Part shown: one piece after another, positions 25,602-33,469 of the stretch
How the letters are laid out: the number at the start of each line of letters is the position of its first letter
How positions within the stretch are numbered: position 1 is the first letter of the stretch
DNA from: Synechococcaceae cyanobacterium
GTDB lineage: Bacteria; Cyanobacteriota; Cyanobacteriia; PCC-6307; Cyanobiaceae
Reading direction: 5' to 3'
Assembly: GCA_947378425.1 (NCBI GenBank)
Contig: CANCJV010000008.1
Span: 1-64,000 of the forward strand
DNA: 64,000 nucleotides
The notes under the pieces: generated by a model
Told to the model about the DNA's origin: nothing
The model's input: only the letters and a program-made list of their open reading frames with translations
The model's database searches: none
Position numbers and translations under genes: made by a program

Positions 25602-27506
25602 ATGGGTGATGGCGCCATCAGCCGCGAGGAGATCCTCTCCGGTGGGCTGGCGCGTCAGCGGCGAGCCCGGCTGGTGTTGCAGCGCCTGCTGGCCTGCCTT
25701 GATGGCCCTTCCCAGGCCCGTGACCCTGCCCCGGACACCGACGATGCCCTGGCCGAGCAACTGCGGGAGTTGCGGACCAGAAGCAGCGGAAGCAGAGCGC
25801 TGGATGGCCGCCAGCTGCTCGATCAACGGGACCGCTGGCAGGCGCTGATTCCGGCGGATCCGGCGCTGCGGACGGAATTGCTGCGCCAGCTGGAACAGGC
25901 CGTGGCCTTCACCCCGGACCAGGTGCGCGAGCTCGCTCGTCTGATTTCCCCGGGGTCCGAGGCAGGCCGGAGCACTGCTGCCGCTGCCGTGGCTCCGCCC
26001 GCCGCTCCGGCGCGGCCCCAGCGCCAAGGGTCGCCCTCAGGGCAGCAGGCCATCCAGGAAATGGCGGTCGTCCAGTCCAGTGGTGCCGTCGGGCCCCTTG
26101 CCTCCGCCTCGACAGCCAAGGACCGACCTGACAACCCGCGCCGTTGGTTCGATCTGGCCACCTGGCCGGTGGGGATCAAACTCGGCGGTCTGCTGGTGCT
26201 GTTTTCCCTCTTCCCCGCCCTGCTGGTGGGCAACGTGGGGGCCTTGCTGGCCCAGAAGCAGGCCGAGGTCAGCGGCGAACGACAGCTGGCCGGCCTCGCC
26301 AGTTCGGTGGCGCGCGGGCTGAACCGGGAGATGGCCGGCTACGTGGAGCTGATCCGGTTTGTCGCCAAGGATCCGGGGGTGGTGGCGATGGCAGGCGCGC
26401 CCCAGGCGCAGCGGGCCGAACTGGCCAAACCCGTGCTCGCCCTGTTTGATCGCCTGCAACAATCCCATCCCCAGGCGGTGTTCACCTATCTGCTCGATCG
26501 CGAGGGCCGTTGTATCGCGGCATCGGATCGCAAGTTGATCGGCCATGACTACAGCTTCCGCACCTATTTCCAGCGGGGCCTCCATCAGCCCTTCTATGTC
26601 AGTGGCACCTACCTGCCGATCAGCACCACCGACCGTTCCGCCGCCATCTCGATCACCAGTCCCGTGCGCCGGGGCGATGACGTGGTGGGCGTGGCGGTGG
26701 TGGCGATCCACACCCTGGCCCACTCATCGGCCTTGCAGGTGACCAGCGGCACCCACGCCATGGTGGTGGAAGGCGATGGCTTGATCGCTTCGGCCAAGGA
26801 TCCGGCCATGCGGCTCGGCATCCTCGGTCCCGGCGGTGCCCAGGCCCGACAGATCCAGAAGCGGGTGAGCCTGAACGCCTCGATCGACCGGGGGCAACGC
26901 TTTCGGCGGCGACTCTCTTATCACCCTGTCTCGGCCTCGCTGCTGCCGTTGCTTGCAGCGTCCCAACCGGGGTTCGGCCTGGGAGAACTGGATGGCAAGC
27001 CGATGGTGGCGGCCTGGCAACCTCTCGAGACCAAGGGCTGGACGGCGGTCGTGATGGAGCCGTGGGCCAACTTCACCACTCCCACCCAGCAGGTGCAGCA
27101 TCGGGTTGTGCTGCTGGCCTCCTTGCTGGGTCTGGTGGCGATGCTGGCGGCAGTCGCCGCCAGTCGCACCCTCTCGGGCCCGTTGCGGATCCTCACAGCG
27201 GCGGCGACCCAGCTGGAGAGCGACGACGCGGTGAACCAGAGCAGCCTGGTCCGGGTCAGCCGTCGCCGCGACGACCTGGGTGTGCTGGCCTCGCGCCTGC
27301 TGGAGGCCTGTCGCCAGACGCGGAAACGGGAAGCTACCCTCAAGGCCCGGGTTGCCGCCCTCCACATTGAAATCGACCAGGGACGGCGCGATCGCGATGT
27401 CGCGGTCATCGTCGAGAGTGATTTCTTCAACGACCTGAAGGCGGCAGCGGCCGAACTGCGTCAGCAGCGGCGTGGCCCCCGTCGCAAATCGAGTCCTTCC
27501 TCCTGA
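25602..27506 (+). CDS. Membrane-bound CACHE-type sensor protein with HAMP domain
   Basis: 634 residues from the ATG at 25602. The N-terminal ~190 residues are cytosolic and helical (ISREEILSGGLARQRRARLV), then a Pro/Ala linker. TM1 is near 193-211 (GLLVLFSLFPALLVGNV) and TM2 near 500-520 (VVLLASLLGLVAMLAAVAA). The ~290 residues between them look like a periplasmic double-CACHE domain: FTYLLDREGRCIAASDRKLI, FRTYFQRGLHQPFYVSGTYL and GVAVVAIHTLAH. A HAMP-like region and a coiled coil end the protein. There is no kinase, cyclase or chemotaxis-signalling domain. The gene is followed after 4 bases by a ParA-like ATPase, so output probably goes through that partner. Confidence 0.82.
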   Translation: MGDGAISREEILSGGLARQRRARLVLQRLLACLDGPSQARDPAPDTDDALAEQLRELRTRSSGSRALDGRQLLDQRDRWQALIPADPALRTELLRQLEQAVAFTPDQVRELARLISPGSEAGRSTAAAAVAPPAAPARPQRQGSPSGQQAIQEMAVVQSSGAVGPLASASTAKDRPDNPRRWFDLATWPVGIKLGGLLVLFSLFPALLVGNVGALLAQKQAEVSGERQLAGLASSVARGLNREMAGYVELIRFVAKDPGVVAMAGAPQAQRAELAKPVLALFDRLQQSHPQAVFTYLLDREGRCIAASDRKLIGHDYSFRTYFQRGLHQPFYVSGTYLPISTTDRSAAISITSPVRRGDDVVGVAVVAIHTLAHSSALQVTSGTHAMVVEGDGLIASAKDPAMRLGILGPGGAQARQIQKRVSLNASIDRGQRFRRRLSYHPVSASLLPLLAASQPGFGLGELDGKPMVAAWQPLETKGWTAVVMEPWANFTTPTQQVQHRVVLLASLLGLVAMLAAVAASRTLSGPLRILTAAATQLESDDAVNQSSLVRVSRRRDDLGVLASRLLEACRQTRKREATLKARVAALHIEIDQGRRDRDVAVIVESDFFNDLKAAAAELRQQRRGPRRKSSPSS

Positions 27507-27510
27507 CTCC

Positions 27511-28275
27511 ATGACCCTGATCATTTCCGTGCACTCGTTCCGTGGCGGGACCGGCAAGAGCAACATCACGGCAAGCCTGTGTGCCGTGCTGGCCCAACAG
27601 GGCAAACGGGTGGGGGTGGTGGATACGGATATTCAGTCCCCGGGCATCCACGTGTTGTTCGGTTTTGAAGCCGGCAGCATCGATCGCTGCCTCAACGACT
27701 ATCTCCACGGCGAGTCGACGATCACCGAGGTCGTCTATGACGTCACCCATGTCGCTGCACCGGTGGCGCAGGGCGGCCAGATTTTATTGATTCCGGCCAG
27801 CATCAAGGCCCGGGACATCACCCGGGTGCTGCGCGAGGGCTATGACGTGGGTCTGCTGAATGCGGGGTTTCAGACCCTGATCGATGAGCTTGAGCTCGAT
27901 GTGCTCGTGGTGGATACCCATCCCGGCCTCAATGAGGAGACGCTGCTCTCAATCACCCTTTCCGATGTGCTGCTGCTGGTGCTGCGACCCGACCAGCAGG
28001 ATTTTCAGGGTACGGCCGTCACGGTGGACATCGCTCGCCGGCTGGAGGTGCCCAGCCTGGTTCTGGCGATCAACAAGGTTCCCTTGCTGATGGCCCACGA
28101 TGATGTCCGCTCCCGGGTGGAGTCGGCCTACGACGCCTCCGTGGGGGCTGTTCTTCCTCTGAACGAGGAGATGGCGATGAATGCCTCCCGCAATCCCTTT
28201 GCCATCAGCCATCCCGACCATCTCTGGTCGCAGCAGTTGCGCTCCCTGGCGGTACGGATTCTCGAGGATGGCTGA
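27511..28275 (+). CDS. ParA/MinD-like P-loop ATPase
   Basis: The 254-residue protein has the deviant Walker A motif as SFRGGTGKSN at ~9-18; the signature lysine of this class (KGGxGK) is replaced by Arg11. Switch I is DTDIQSPGIHVLFGF and Walker B is LVVDTHPGLNEETLLSI. The fold and length match MinD/ParA ATPases, which act as membrane- or DNA-associated switches. It sits between the CACHE sensor (4-base gap) and the winged-helix hydrolase (8-base overlap) and must be co-transcribed with them. A degenerate second copy lies at 33002-33469. No ParB or MinC/E partner is visible. Confidence 0.85.
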   Translation: MTLIISVHSFRGGTGKSNITASLCAVLAQQGKRVGVVDTDIQSPGIHVLFGFEAGSIDRCLNDYLHGESTITEVVYDVTHVAAPVAQGGQILLIPASIKARDITRVLREGYDVGLLNAGFQTLIDELELDVLVVDTHPGLNEETLLSITLSDVLLLVLRPDQQDFQGTAVTVDIARRLEVPSLVLAINKVPLLMAHDDVRSRVESAYDASVGAVLPLNEEMAMNASRNPFAISHPDHLWSQQLRSLAVRILEDG

Positions 28276-29512
28276 AGCAAAGTCCATGCCAGCCCCCCCG
28301 GGGGCCTCAGGCTCCTCCCCTGCAACCACGCTCCATCCCGATTGCACTTCGATGCTGCAGCGCCTGGAGCGCGCCGGGGTGCGGCCGGTTGCGGAGCTCT
28401 CACCCCAGTCTGCCCGGCGCCTGGGGATGCGGCTCTATGACCTGGAGCGCCAGGAGGGAGAGGCCTCGCTGCTGCGCCAGCTGATGCGGCTGAAATCCGC
28501 CAGCAGCACCCAGCTGGCCGAGCTGATGGGTCTCACGACCGCCGAGATGGAGCAACGGCTCGATCGGCTGTATCTCGCCGGGGCCCTCTTCAGGCAGGAA
28601 CGGCAGGTGGGCGTGGTCACCTGGTCGACGCGCATCACTCAGCAGCGGCGCACCCTTCAGGATCGGGGCCTGATGGATCGCCTGGCGGAGCCCTCCCATG
28701 CCACGCCGACGCCCCAGGGGCCTTCGGACCGGCTCACCACGCAGGCTCTCTACCTGGGGGGAGGCTTGCGGGCCAGGCTCTACCGACCCCCCACCACGGG
28801 GGCGATGCCGCTGCCGGTGGTGCTGTTTGCCCATGGCGGCGGCTGGGTGATCGGCAGTGTCGAAACCCACGACAGCTTCTGCCGTGATCTCTGCACCCGC
28901 TCCGGCTGTGCCTTCCTGAGCGTGGAGTACCGGTTGGCGCCGGAGCATCCCTGGCCCGCCGCTCCCGATGATCTGGCGCGGGCGCTGCAGTGGTTGCTCA
29001 GCCATGGAGAGGGCCTGGGTCTGGATCCCGGCCGGCTCGGACTGATGGGCGATTCGGCCGGCGCCAACCTGGCGCTGGTCACGGCGATGACGGCCCGGGA
29101 TGGCGGCCTCTGCCAGCCGCGGCTGCTGGTGCTGGCCTGTCCGGCGCTCGATGCCTTGATGGGTCTGCCGTCATTCGTCGAGCAGGCGGAAGCGCCCTTT
29201 CTCTCCGCCGCCGACCTGCGCTGGTTTCACAGCCACTACGCTGCCGATCCCCGGCACTGGCGAGCCTCGCCCCTGCAGGGAGAGCTCAAGGGGCTGCCGC
29301 CCTGCCTGGTGATCACCGCCAGCCACGATCCCCTGCGCGATGACGGTGAGCTGCTGGTTGATCGCCTTCAGGCTGCAGGCACCGAAGTGATCCGCCAGCA
29401 CTATGACAACCACTTCCATGACTTTCTGCTGTTCAGTTCCGCCATTGCTGCGGGCAGGCAGGCCTGTGACCTGATCGCCGGGGAATTGCAGCAGAGGCTG
29501 CTCGCTGCCTGA
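28268..29512 (+). CDS. Winged-helix domain fused to an alpha/beta hydrolase (HSL-type esterase)
   Basis: 414 residues from the ATG at 28268, overlapping the ATPase gene by eight bases. Residues ~30-125 look like a winged helix (SSTQLAELMGLTTAEMEQRL, then LYLAGALFRQERQVGVVTW). Residues ~155-414 are a hormone-sensitive-lipase-type hydrolase: oxyanion motif FAHGGGWVIGSVETHD, YRLAPEHPWPAAPDD, nucleophile LMGDSAGANLAL (Ser263), Asp in ITASHDPLRDD and His in NHFHDFLLF. All triad residues are present, so an active carboxylesterase is likely. The fusion with a DNA-binding-like domain and its place in a sensor-ATPase operon are unusual. The natural substrate is unknown. Confidence 0.85.
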   Translation: MAEAKSMPAPPGASGSSPATTLHPDCTSMLQRLERAGVRPVAELSPQSARRLGMRLYDLERQEGEASLLRQLMRLKSASSTQLAELMGLTTAEMEQRLDRLYLAGALFRQERQVGVVTWSTRITQQRRTLQDRGLMDRLAEPSHATPTPQGPSDRLTTQALYLGGGLRARLYRPPTTGAMPLPVVLFAHGGGWVIGSVETHDSFCRDLCTRSGCAFLSVEYRLAPEHPWPAAPDDLARALQWLLSHGEGLGLDPGRLGLMGDSAGANLALVTAMTARDGGLCQPRLLVLACPALDALMGLPSFVEQAEAPFLSAADLRWFHSHYAADPRHWRASPLQGELKGLPPCLVITASHDPLRDDGELLVDRLQAAGTEVIRQHYDNHFHDFLLFSSAIAAGRQACDLIAGELQQRLLAA

Positions 29513-29740
29513 AGTTGCGCAACTGGTGCTGCTGAGGAGGAAGCATGAACAGCCAGTTGCCCAGAGGTGTGCTTGCAAGGCCTCAACCAATGCCTTACAG
29601 ACAGGCCAACGACGCCGAAATTTGGCTGTTTGCGGACCTGATCGGCGTCGAACCATCTTTTTGAGCCGGAAATCAGCTCATGCCTATGAAAAACGGGCTC
29701 TTGGAGTGATTTTTCCGCAAACTCTTAATGGACCTGTACC

Positions 29741-29872
29741 GACTCCATCAACGGCACCGGCATTGCCAACGACGCCACAATCACAACTGGTAGCGATAAC
29801 GACAGCATCATCGCCAAAGGGCTCGGCCCCTACAGCATAGGCATCGACAACCTTCTCACGATCAGATCGTGA
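29741..29872 (+). pseudogene. C-terminal fragment of a repeat-rich surface protein
   Basis: One frame reads DSINGTGIANDATITTGSDN, then DSIIAKGLGPYSIGIDNLL and stops at 29870-29872. The pattern of NDxI.TG repeats is that of cyanobacterial Ca-binding or beta-helix surface proteins. No start or upstream part remains. The rest of 29513-29939 contains only short inverted repeats (for example CGACGCCG and CGGCGTCG at 29610-29650, followed by a T-run) and no gene. Confidence 0.5.
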
Positions 29873-29877
29873 GAAGG
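29851..29877. terminator. Perfect 12-base-pair hairpin between converging units
   Basis: CCTTCTCACGAT and ATCGTGAGAAGG pair exactly around a 3-base loop. The hairpin overlaps the end of the decayed surface-protein fragment and lies 63 bases past the stop of the minus-strand RTX gene. It could terminate either strand; there is no long U-tract. Confidence 0.55.
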
Positions 29878-29939
29878 CTCTCAGAACAATCGATCTTCCA
29901 GCTAGCTCCCAGTCTGTGAACTACCCAGTCAGCGCAGAT

Positions 29940-32492
29940 TCAGGTGACCTGGAAGTGCATGTTGTTGATCGCCAGTCCAGTTGAGAGGTTTGCGAAGAGA
30001 ATCGATTCCTGGGATCCATTGCCATCGGGATCGTAGAAGAGGCTGCCAGTTGTGGATTCGTAGCGGATCCGTTCTGCTGCATTTGTGAAGGCTGCACCAC
30101 TGATGAAAGCAGAGGCTGTCAGTGTTCCTGTCGTGAGTTCTGTAAAGAGTCCTGGACCCGTGTTCTCCAGTTGAAAGCTGTCCGTTGTGGTCGCTGATGC
30201 TGTGGGAGTGAAATCGGTGAGGCGATCGGCATTGGTGATGCCGTTGAGCACAGAGTCAAAACGGAAGATGTCAGCACCTAGATCACCCGTGAGGGTGTCT
30301 ATGCCAGCTCCACCATTGAGGATATCATCGCCAGCCCCACCAACGAGAACGTCATTGCCTTCGCCTCCATAGAGTGAATTGGCGCCGGCATTGCCTGTGA
30401 TTTTATTATCAAAAGAATTTCCATTGCCGTTGATAGAGAGGACTCCAGTGAGCACCAGCTTGGTATAGGAAGTTGCTGGTGGTGATATGCCACCATCGCC
30501 TAGAGTGATAACGGAAGTGGCGGACTTGAAGGTATCGACAACTTTGTTGGCAAAGCTTGTCAGTGGGTTGCCAGTGAGATCAGTGATCAGCCCTGATGTC
30601 ACTGTTCCTGTTGTAGGTGTATATGAAATTTTAACCGATGATGTATTGATAGGTGCTTTGCCCTTGAAAGTGAGGGAAACGGTGTTGTCGGCTTTAATCA
30701 CAATTGCCATGGCCGACTCAGCTGGCCCGCTCCCAATGGCGCGAGCAAAGTTTGAAGCCACCAGAGACTTGCCTTTGATCTCTTCTGAAAACGAGAGAAT
30801 GACTTTGTTTCCGTCAACTGCTGCCGAAGTGACAATGGGCACAGCGGTATTATTCCCATACTTGTCAACCTTGTAAACGAATCCATCTACTCCTCCAGTC
30901 GAGGTTACAGTCTGATCGCCAAATGTTGATGGCCCTAAGTTCCCGTAGTAACCCGCTACGACCGATGAGCCATCCTCAAGGGCTGAAATGCCAAACCCCG
31001 ATTCTATGTCCCCAGACCCGCCTGCTTGAGATGCCCATTCAAATGTTCCATCTGCCCTTACTTTCGTAATCAGAACATCATCTGTCCTTGCAAATTGCCC
31101 TGAATCAAAAACGGGAGTAGTGAGTGTCGTAAATCCAAAAGAAACGCTACCGTAAACGTATCCTGTTATTAGGCACGAGCCATCTTCTAAGGCAGAGATG
31201 CCTACACCAGTGGAATAGGAGCTATAGTAACCATTATTGCTATGACCTTGTGTGACCCATTCAAATTCACCTTTGGCATTAAGTTTGGCCACAAAGAGAT
31301 CTTGGCCTCCATTCGTTGAAAGAGTTGTGTCGCCAAAGTGAGCAGTCCCTTCAAAAAATCCAGTAATTAATGATGATCCATCTTTTAGGGCTGCTACCGA
31401 GTAGCTATCATCATTCCCAAGTCCGCCGAAATGGGTAACCCAGGCGAAGCCACCATCTTTATTGACTTTAGCGATAAATCCATCGCTAGCATCACTAGTA
31501 AAAGAGGAGTTGCCAAATTCGGCGTAGCCATCAACAAATCCGGTAATGACCGATGATCCGTCCTCGAAGGCATCGACACATTCAGTATATACATAGTCGC
31601 CATAGGCACCTGTCGCCCAGGCAAAGGAGCCATCAGTATTTGTCTTGGTTATAAATGAACTGATGTACGCATTCTTGTAGGTACTCGCCAAAGTTGTGTC
31701 GCCAAATGTTAGCGAGGCTGTGCCATCGACATCAGCGTAATATCCAGCTGCAATCGCTGATCCGTCTTCGAGCGAAGAAACTGATTTGGCCTCAGAGCCG
31801 TTGAGAGGATTACCCTTAAATAATCCCTGGGAAGCCCAGGCATAGGTTCCATCTTTGTTGACCTTGGCAATTAATGTATCACGAGTATCTGAAGCAAGAG
31901 TGATGCTCCCAAGTTTGATTGATTTTTCAAATGATCCTGCGACAATGGCGGAACCATCTTCAAGAGTTGAAGCATCATAAATTGCATCTAGTCCAGCTCC
32001 CCCGGCCTGCGTGACCCAGGCAACAGTTCCGTCTTGATTGTACTTCGTGATGAAGCCATCATAAGATCCAGCATTTTTCAACGTTGAGCTCCCGATTGTC
32101 ACATCACCTGCGGTGAAGCCAGTTACGATTGAAGAGCCATCCTCAAAGGTATCCACCGACTGAGCTACATTATCTTCTGTTCCTGTTATGAATCTTGCAA
32201 AGCTTTTTGTTTTTTTTGGTGAGGAGCTGTCTTGGTCTGCGGTGTCTGCCAACGTTGTGATTGAATCAGCATTGCCTTTCTTGCTTGAAGCAAAAATAAT
32301 TGAGCGGCTACGGGCTCCTGTGGTAATCGTTGAATTCTCTACTATGACTGCCGAGCTTTTGCTGGAAACGGCGGAATTCGTAGATGGTGTAGCTTGCTTT
32401 TCCTTGGTCCAGCCTTCGCTATAGCCAACTAGCCCTGCATCGAGCCATGGCCATGCAGATGGTTGTTCGCCTGTAATGAGATGGACAGTCAT
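29940..32492 (-). CDS. RTX-type secreted repeat protein with propeller-like repeats and a SwmB-like domain
   Basis: 850 residues. From ~100 to ~560 about seven units of 58-68 residues repeat around a core of EDGSSIVTG, then FGDTTL and FIAKVNKDG, each followed by an aromatic-Trp strand (FAWVTQ); this looks like a beta-propeller. A SwmB/Ig-like domain follows (VILSFSEEIKGKSLVASNFA). RTX nonapeptides (GGEGNDVLVGGAGDDILNGG) and a serralysin-like tail end the protein, indicating type I secretion and calcium binding. There is no N-terminal signal peptide. Base composition is clearly AT-richer than the neighbours and codon use differs, suggesting transfer. Adhesion or cell-surface function is likely but unproven. 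Confidence 0.82.
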   Translation of the reverse strand: MTVHLITGEQPSAWPWLDAGLVGYSEGWTKEKQATPSTNSAVSSKSSAVIVENSTITTGARSRSIIFASSKKGNADSITTLADTADQDSSSPKKTKSFARFITGTEDNVAQSVDTFEDGSSIVTGFTAGDVTIGSSTLKNAGSYDGFITKYNQDGTVAWVTQAGGAGLDAIYDASTLEDGSAIVAGSFEKSIKLGSITLASDTRDTLIAKVNKDGTYAWASQGLFKGNPLNGSEAKSVSSLEDGSAIAAGYYADVDGTASLTFGDTTLASTYKNAYISSFITKTNTDGSFAWATGAYGDYVYTECVDAFEDGSSVITGFVDGYAEFGNSSFTSDASDGFIAKVNKDGGFAWVTHFGGLGNDDSYSVAALKDGSSLITGFFEGTAHFGDTTLSTNGGQDLFVAKLNAKGEFEWVTQGHSNNGYYSSYSTGVGISALEDGSCLITGYVYGSVSFGFTTLTTPVFDSGQFARTDDVLITKVRADGTFEWASQAGGSGDIESGFGISALEDGSSVVAGYYGNLGPSTFGDQTVTSTGGVDGFVYKVDKYGNNTAVPIVTSAAVDGNKVILSFSEEIKGKSLVASNFARAIGSGPAESAMAIVIKADNTVSLTFKGKAPINTSSVKISYTPTTGTVTSGLITDLTGNPLTSFANKVVDTFKSATSVITLGDGGISPPATSYTKLVLTGVLSINGNGNSFDNKITGNAGANSLYGGEGNDVLVGGAGDDILNGGAGIDTLTGDLGADIFRFDSVLNGITNADRLTDFTPTASATTTDSFQLENTGPGLFTELTTGTLTASAFISGAAFTNAAERIRYESTTGSLFYDPDGNGSQESILFANLSTGLAINNMHFQVT

Positions 32493-32600
32493 CGAATCTG
32501 TGATTTTGCAATAGTCTCAGTTTATCTTGTCATGGTCACCTCGAAAAAATCCGGCTTCCAGCGGCAACCACTATTTGAGACTCATTGTGACGTCAGGCCC

Positions 32601-32617
32601 GGCTTGGGTCCCAAGCC
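32601..32617. promoter_or_regulatory. Palindrome upstream of the RTX gene
   Basis: GGCTTGGG-T-CCCAAGCC is a perfect inverted repeat 109 bases before the RTX start codon, overlapping a second small hairpin (AGCCT, AGGCT, then a T-run at 32629-32635). It may be an operator or part of a remnant terminator. No gene is seen in the rest of 32493-32859. Confidence 0.4.
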
Positions 32618-32859
32618 TCGGTAAAGGCTATTTTTCGTGCTTGCCTCACGAGCTAGGAATGATTCCCGTCCAGCCAGCTAGAGGAAGACTGTCGTAATCC
32701 GTCATAGATCCATTGGGGGCTTCTGCGGGAGGCAGGATGCACCCCCGCCCTGGCTTCTACATCTCCAAGGCCCTCCAGCCGCCTCCAAGTCTCACCTCCG
32801 CCACCGATCAACCCACCACCCAAGCCATTCTTAGTCAGTCCCCTCCCTCGTTAGCGCCA

Positions 32860-32994
32860 TCAGAGTGCCCCTGCATCAAGCGAGCGGGCTGTGATGTCCA
32901 GCTCTGCCCCTTTCCAGAGCCGATTGATCTCCGTGGTGAAGTGGGTGGCGAGAAGGGGTGAGTCGATCACCAGCAGCGTTTCGTCGTTCTGGTG
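32860..32994 (-). pseudogene. Fragment of a phospholipase-D-like protein C-terminus
   Basis: The minus strand reads HQNDETLLVIDSPLLATHF, then TTEINRLWKGAELDITARS before a stop at 32860. This matches the tail of PLD-superfamily proteins, where N-x-E-x-L-V-I-D-S-P-x-L-A precedes x-x-E-x-x-R-L-W. The HKD catalytic motif and everything upstream are missing, cut off where the ParA-like remnant begins on the other strand. Confidence 0.5.
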
Positions 32995-33001
32995 AGCGGC
33001 A

Positions 33002-33469
33002 GTGGGGCTGCAGCAAAGGAGCCTGTATGCCGTGCTGGCCCAACAGGGCAAACGGGTTGGGGTGGTGGATGCGGATCGTCAGTCCCCAGGCATCCACGTG
33101 TTGTTCGGTTTTGATACCGGCAGCATCGATCGCTGCCTCCATGACGATCTCCATGGAGAGTCGACGATCACCGCGGTTGTCGATGACATCACCCCTGTGG
33201 CGGCACCGGTGCTGGTGAGTGGCCAGATTCTGTTGATTCCTGCCAGCATCAAGGCCCGGGATATCACGCGGGTGTTGCGCGAGGGCTATGAATTGGGCCT
33301 GCTGAATGCGGGTTTCCAGACCCTGATCGATGAGCTGGCTCTTGATGGGCTCCATGAGGAGACGCGGCTCTCGATCACCCTGTCTGAGGTTCTGCTGCTG
33401 GTGCTGGCGATCAACAAGGTGCCGTTGCTGATGGCTCACGACGAGGTCCGCACCCAGGTGGCGTCTGCC
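33002..33469 (+). pseudogene. Decayed duplicate of the ParA/MinD-like ATPase gene
   Basis: The frame matches the intact gene at 27511-28275 over long stretches (VLAQQGKRVGVVD, SPGIHVLFGF, IPASIKARDITRVLREGY, GLLNAGFQTLIDEL). It lacks the N-terminal P-loop, the Walker B segment (LVVDTHPG), the segment between LLLVL and AINKVPLL, and the last ~65 residues. The frame then runs on antisense through the next gene. It is therefore a non-functional relic, arisen by duplication or as the remains of a second copy of the operon. Confidence 0.85.

Noticed and set aside
31000..32200. Regular repeats that could suggest a CRISPR array or satellite DNA
   Set aside because: The periodicity is ~180-200 bases and is explained by the ~60-residue protein repeats of the RTX gene; there are no short identical repeats with unique spacers.
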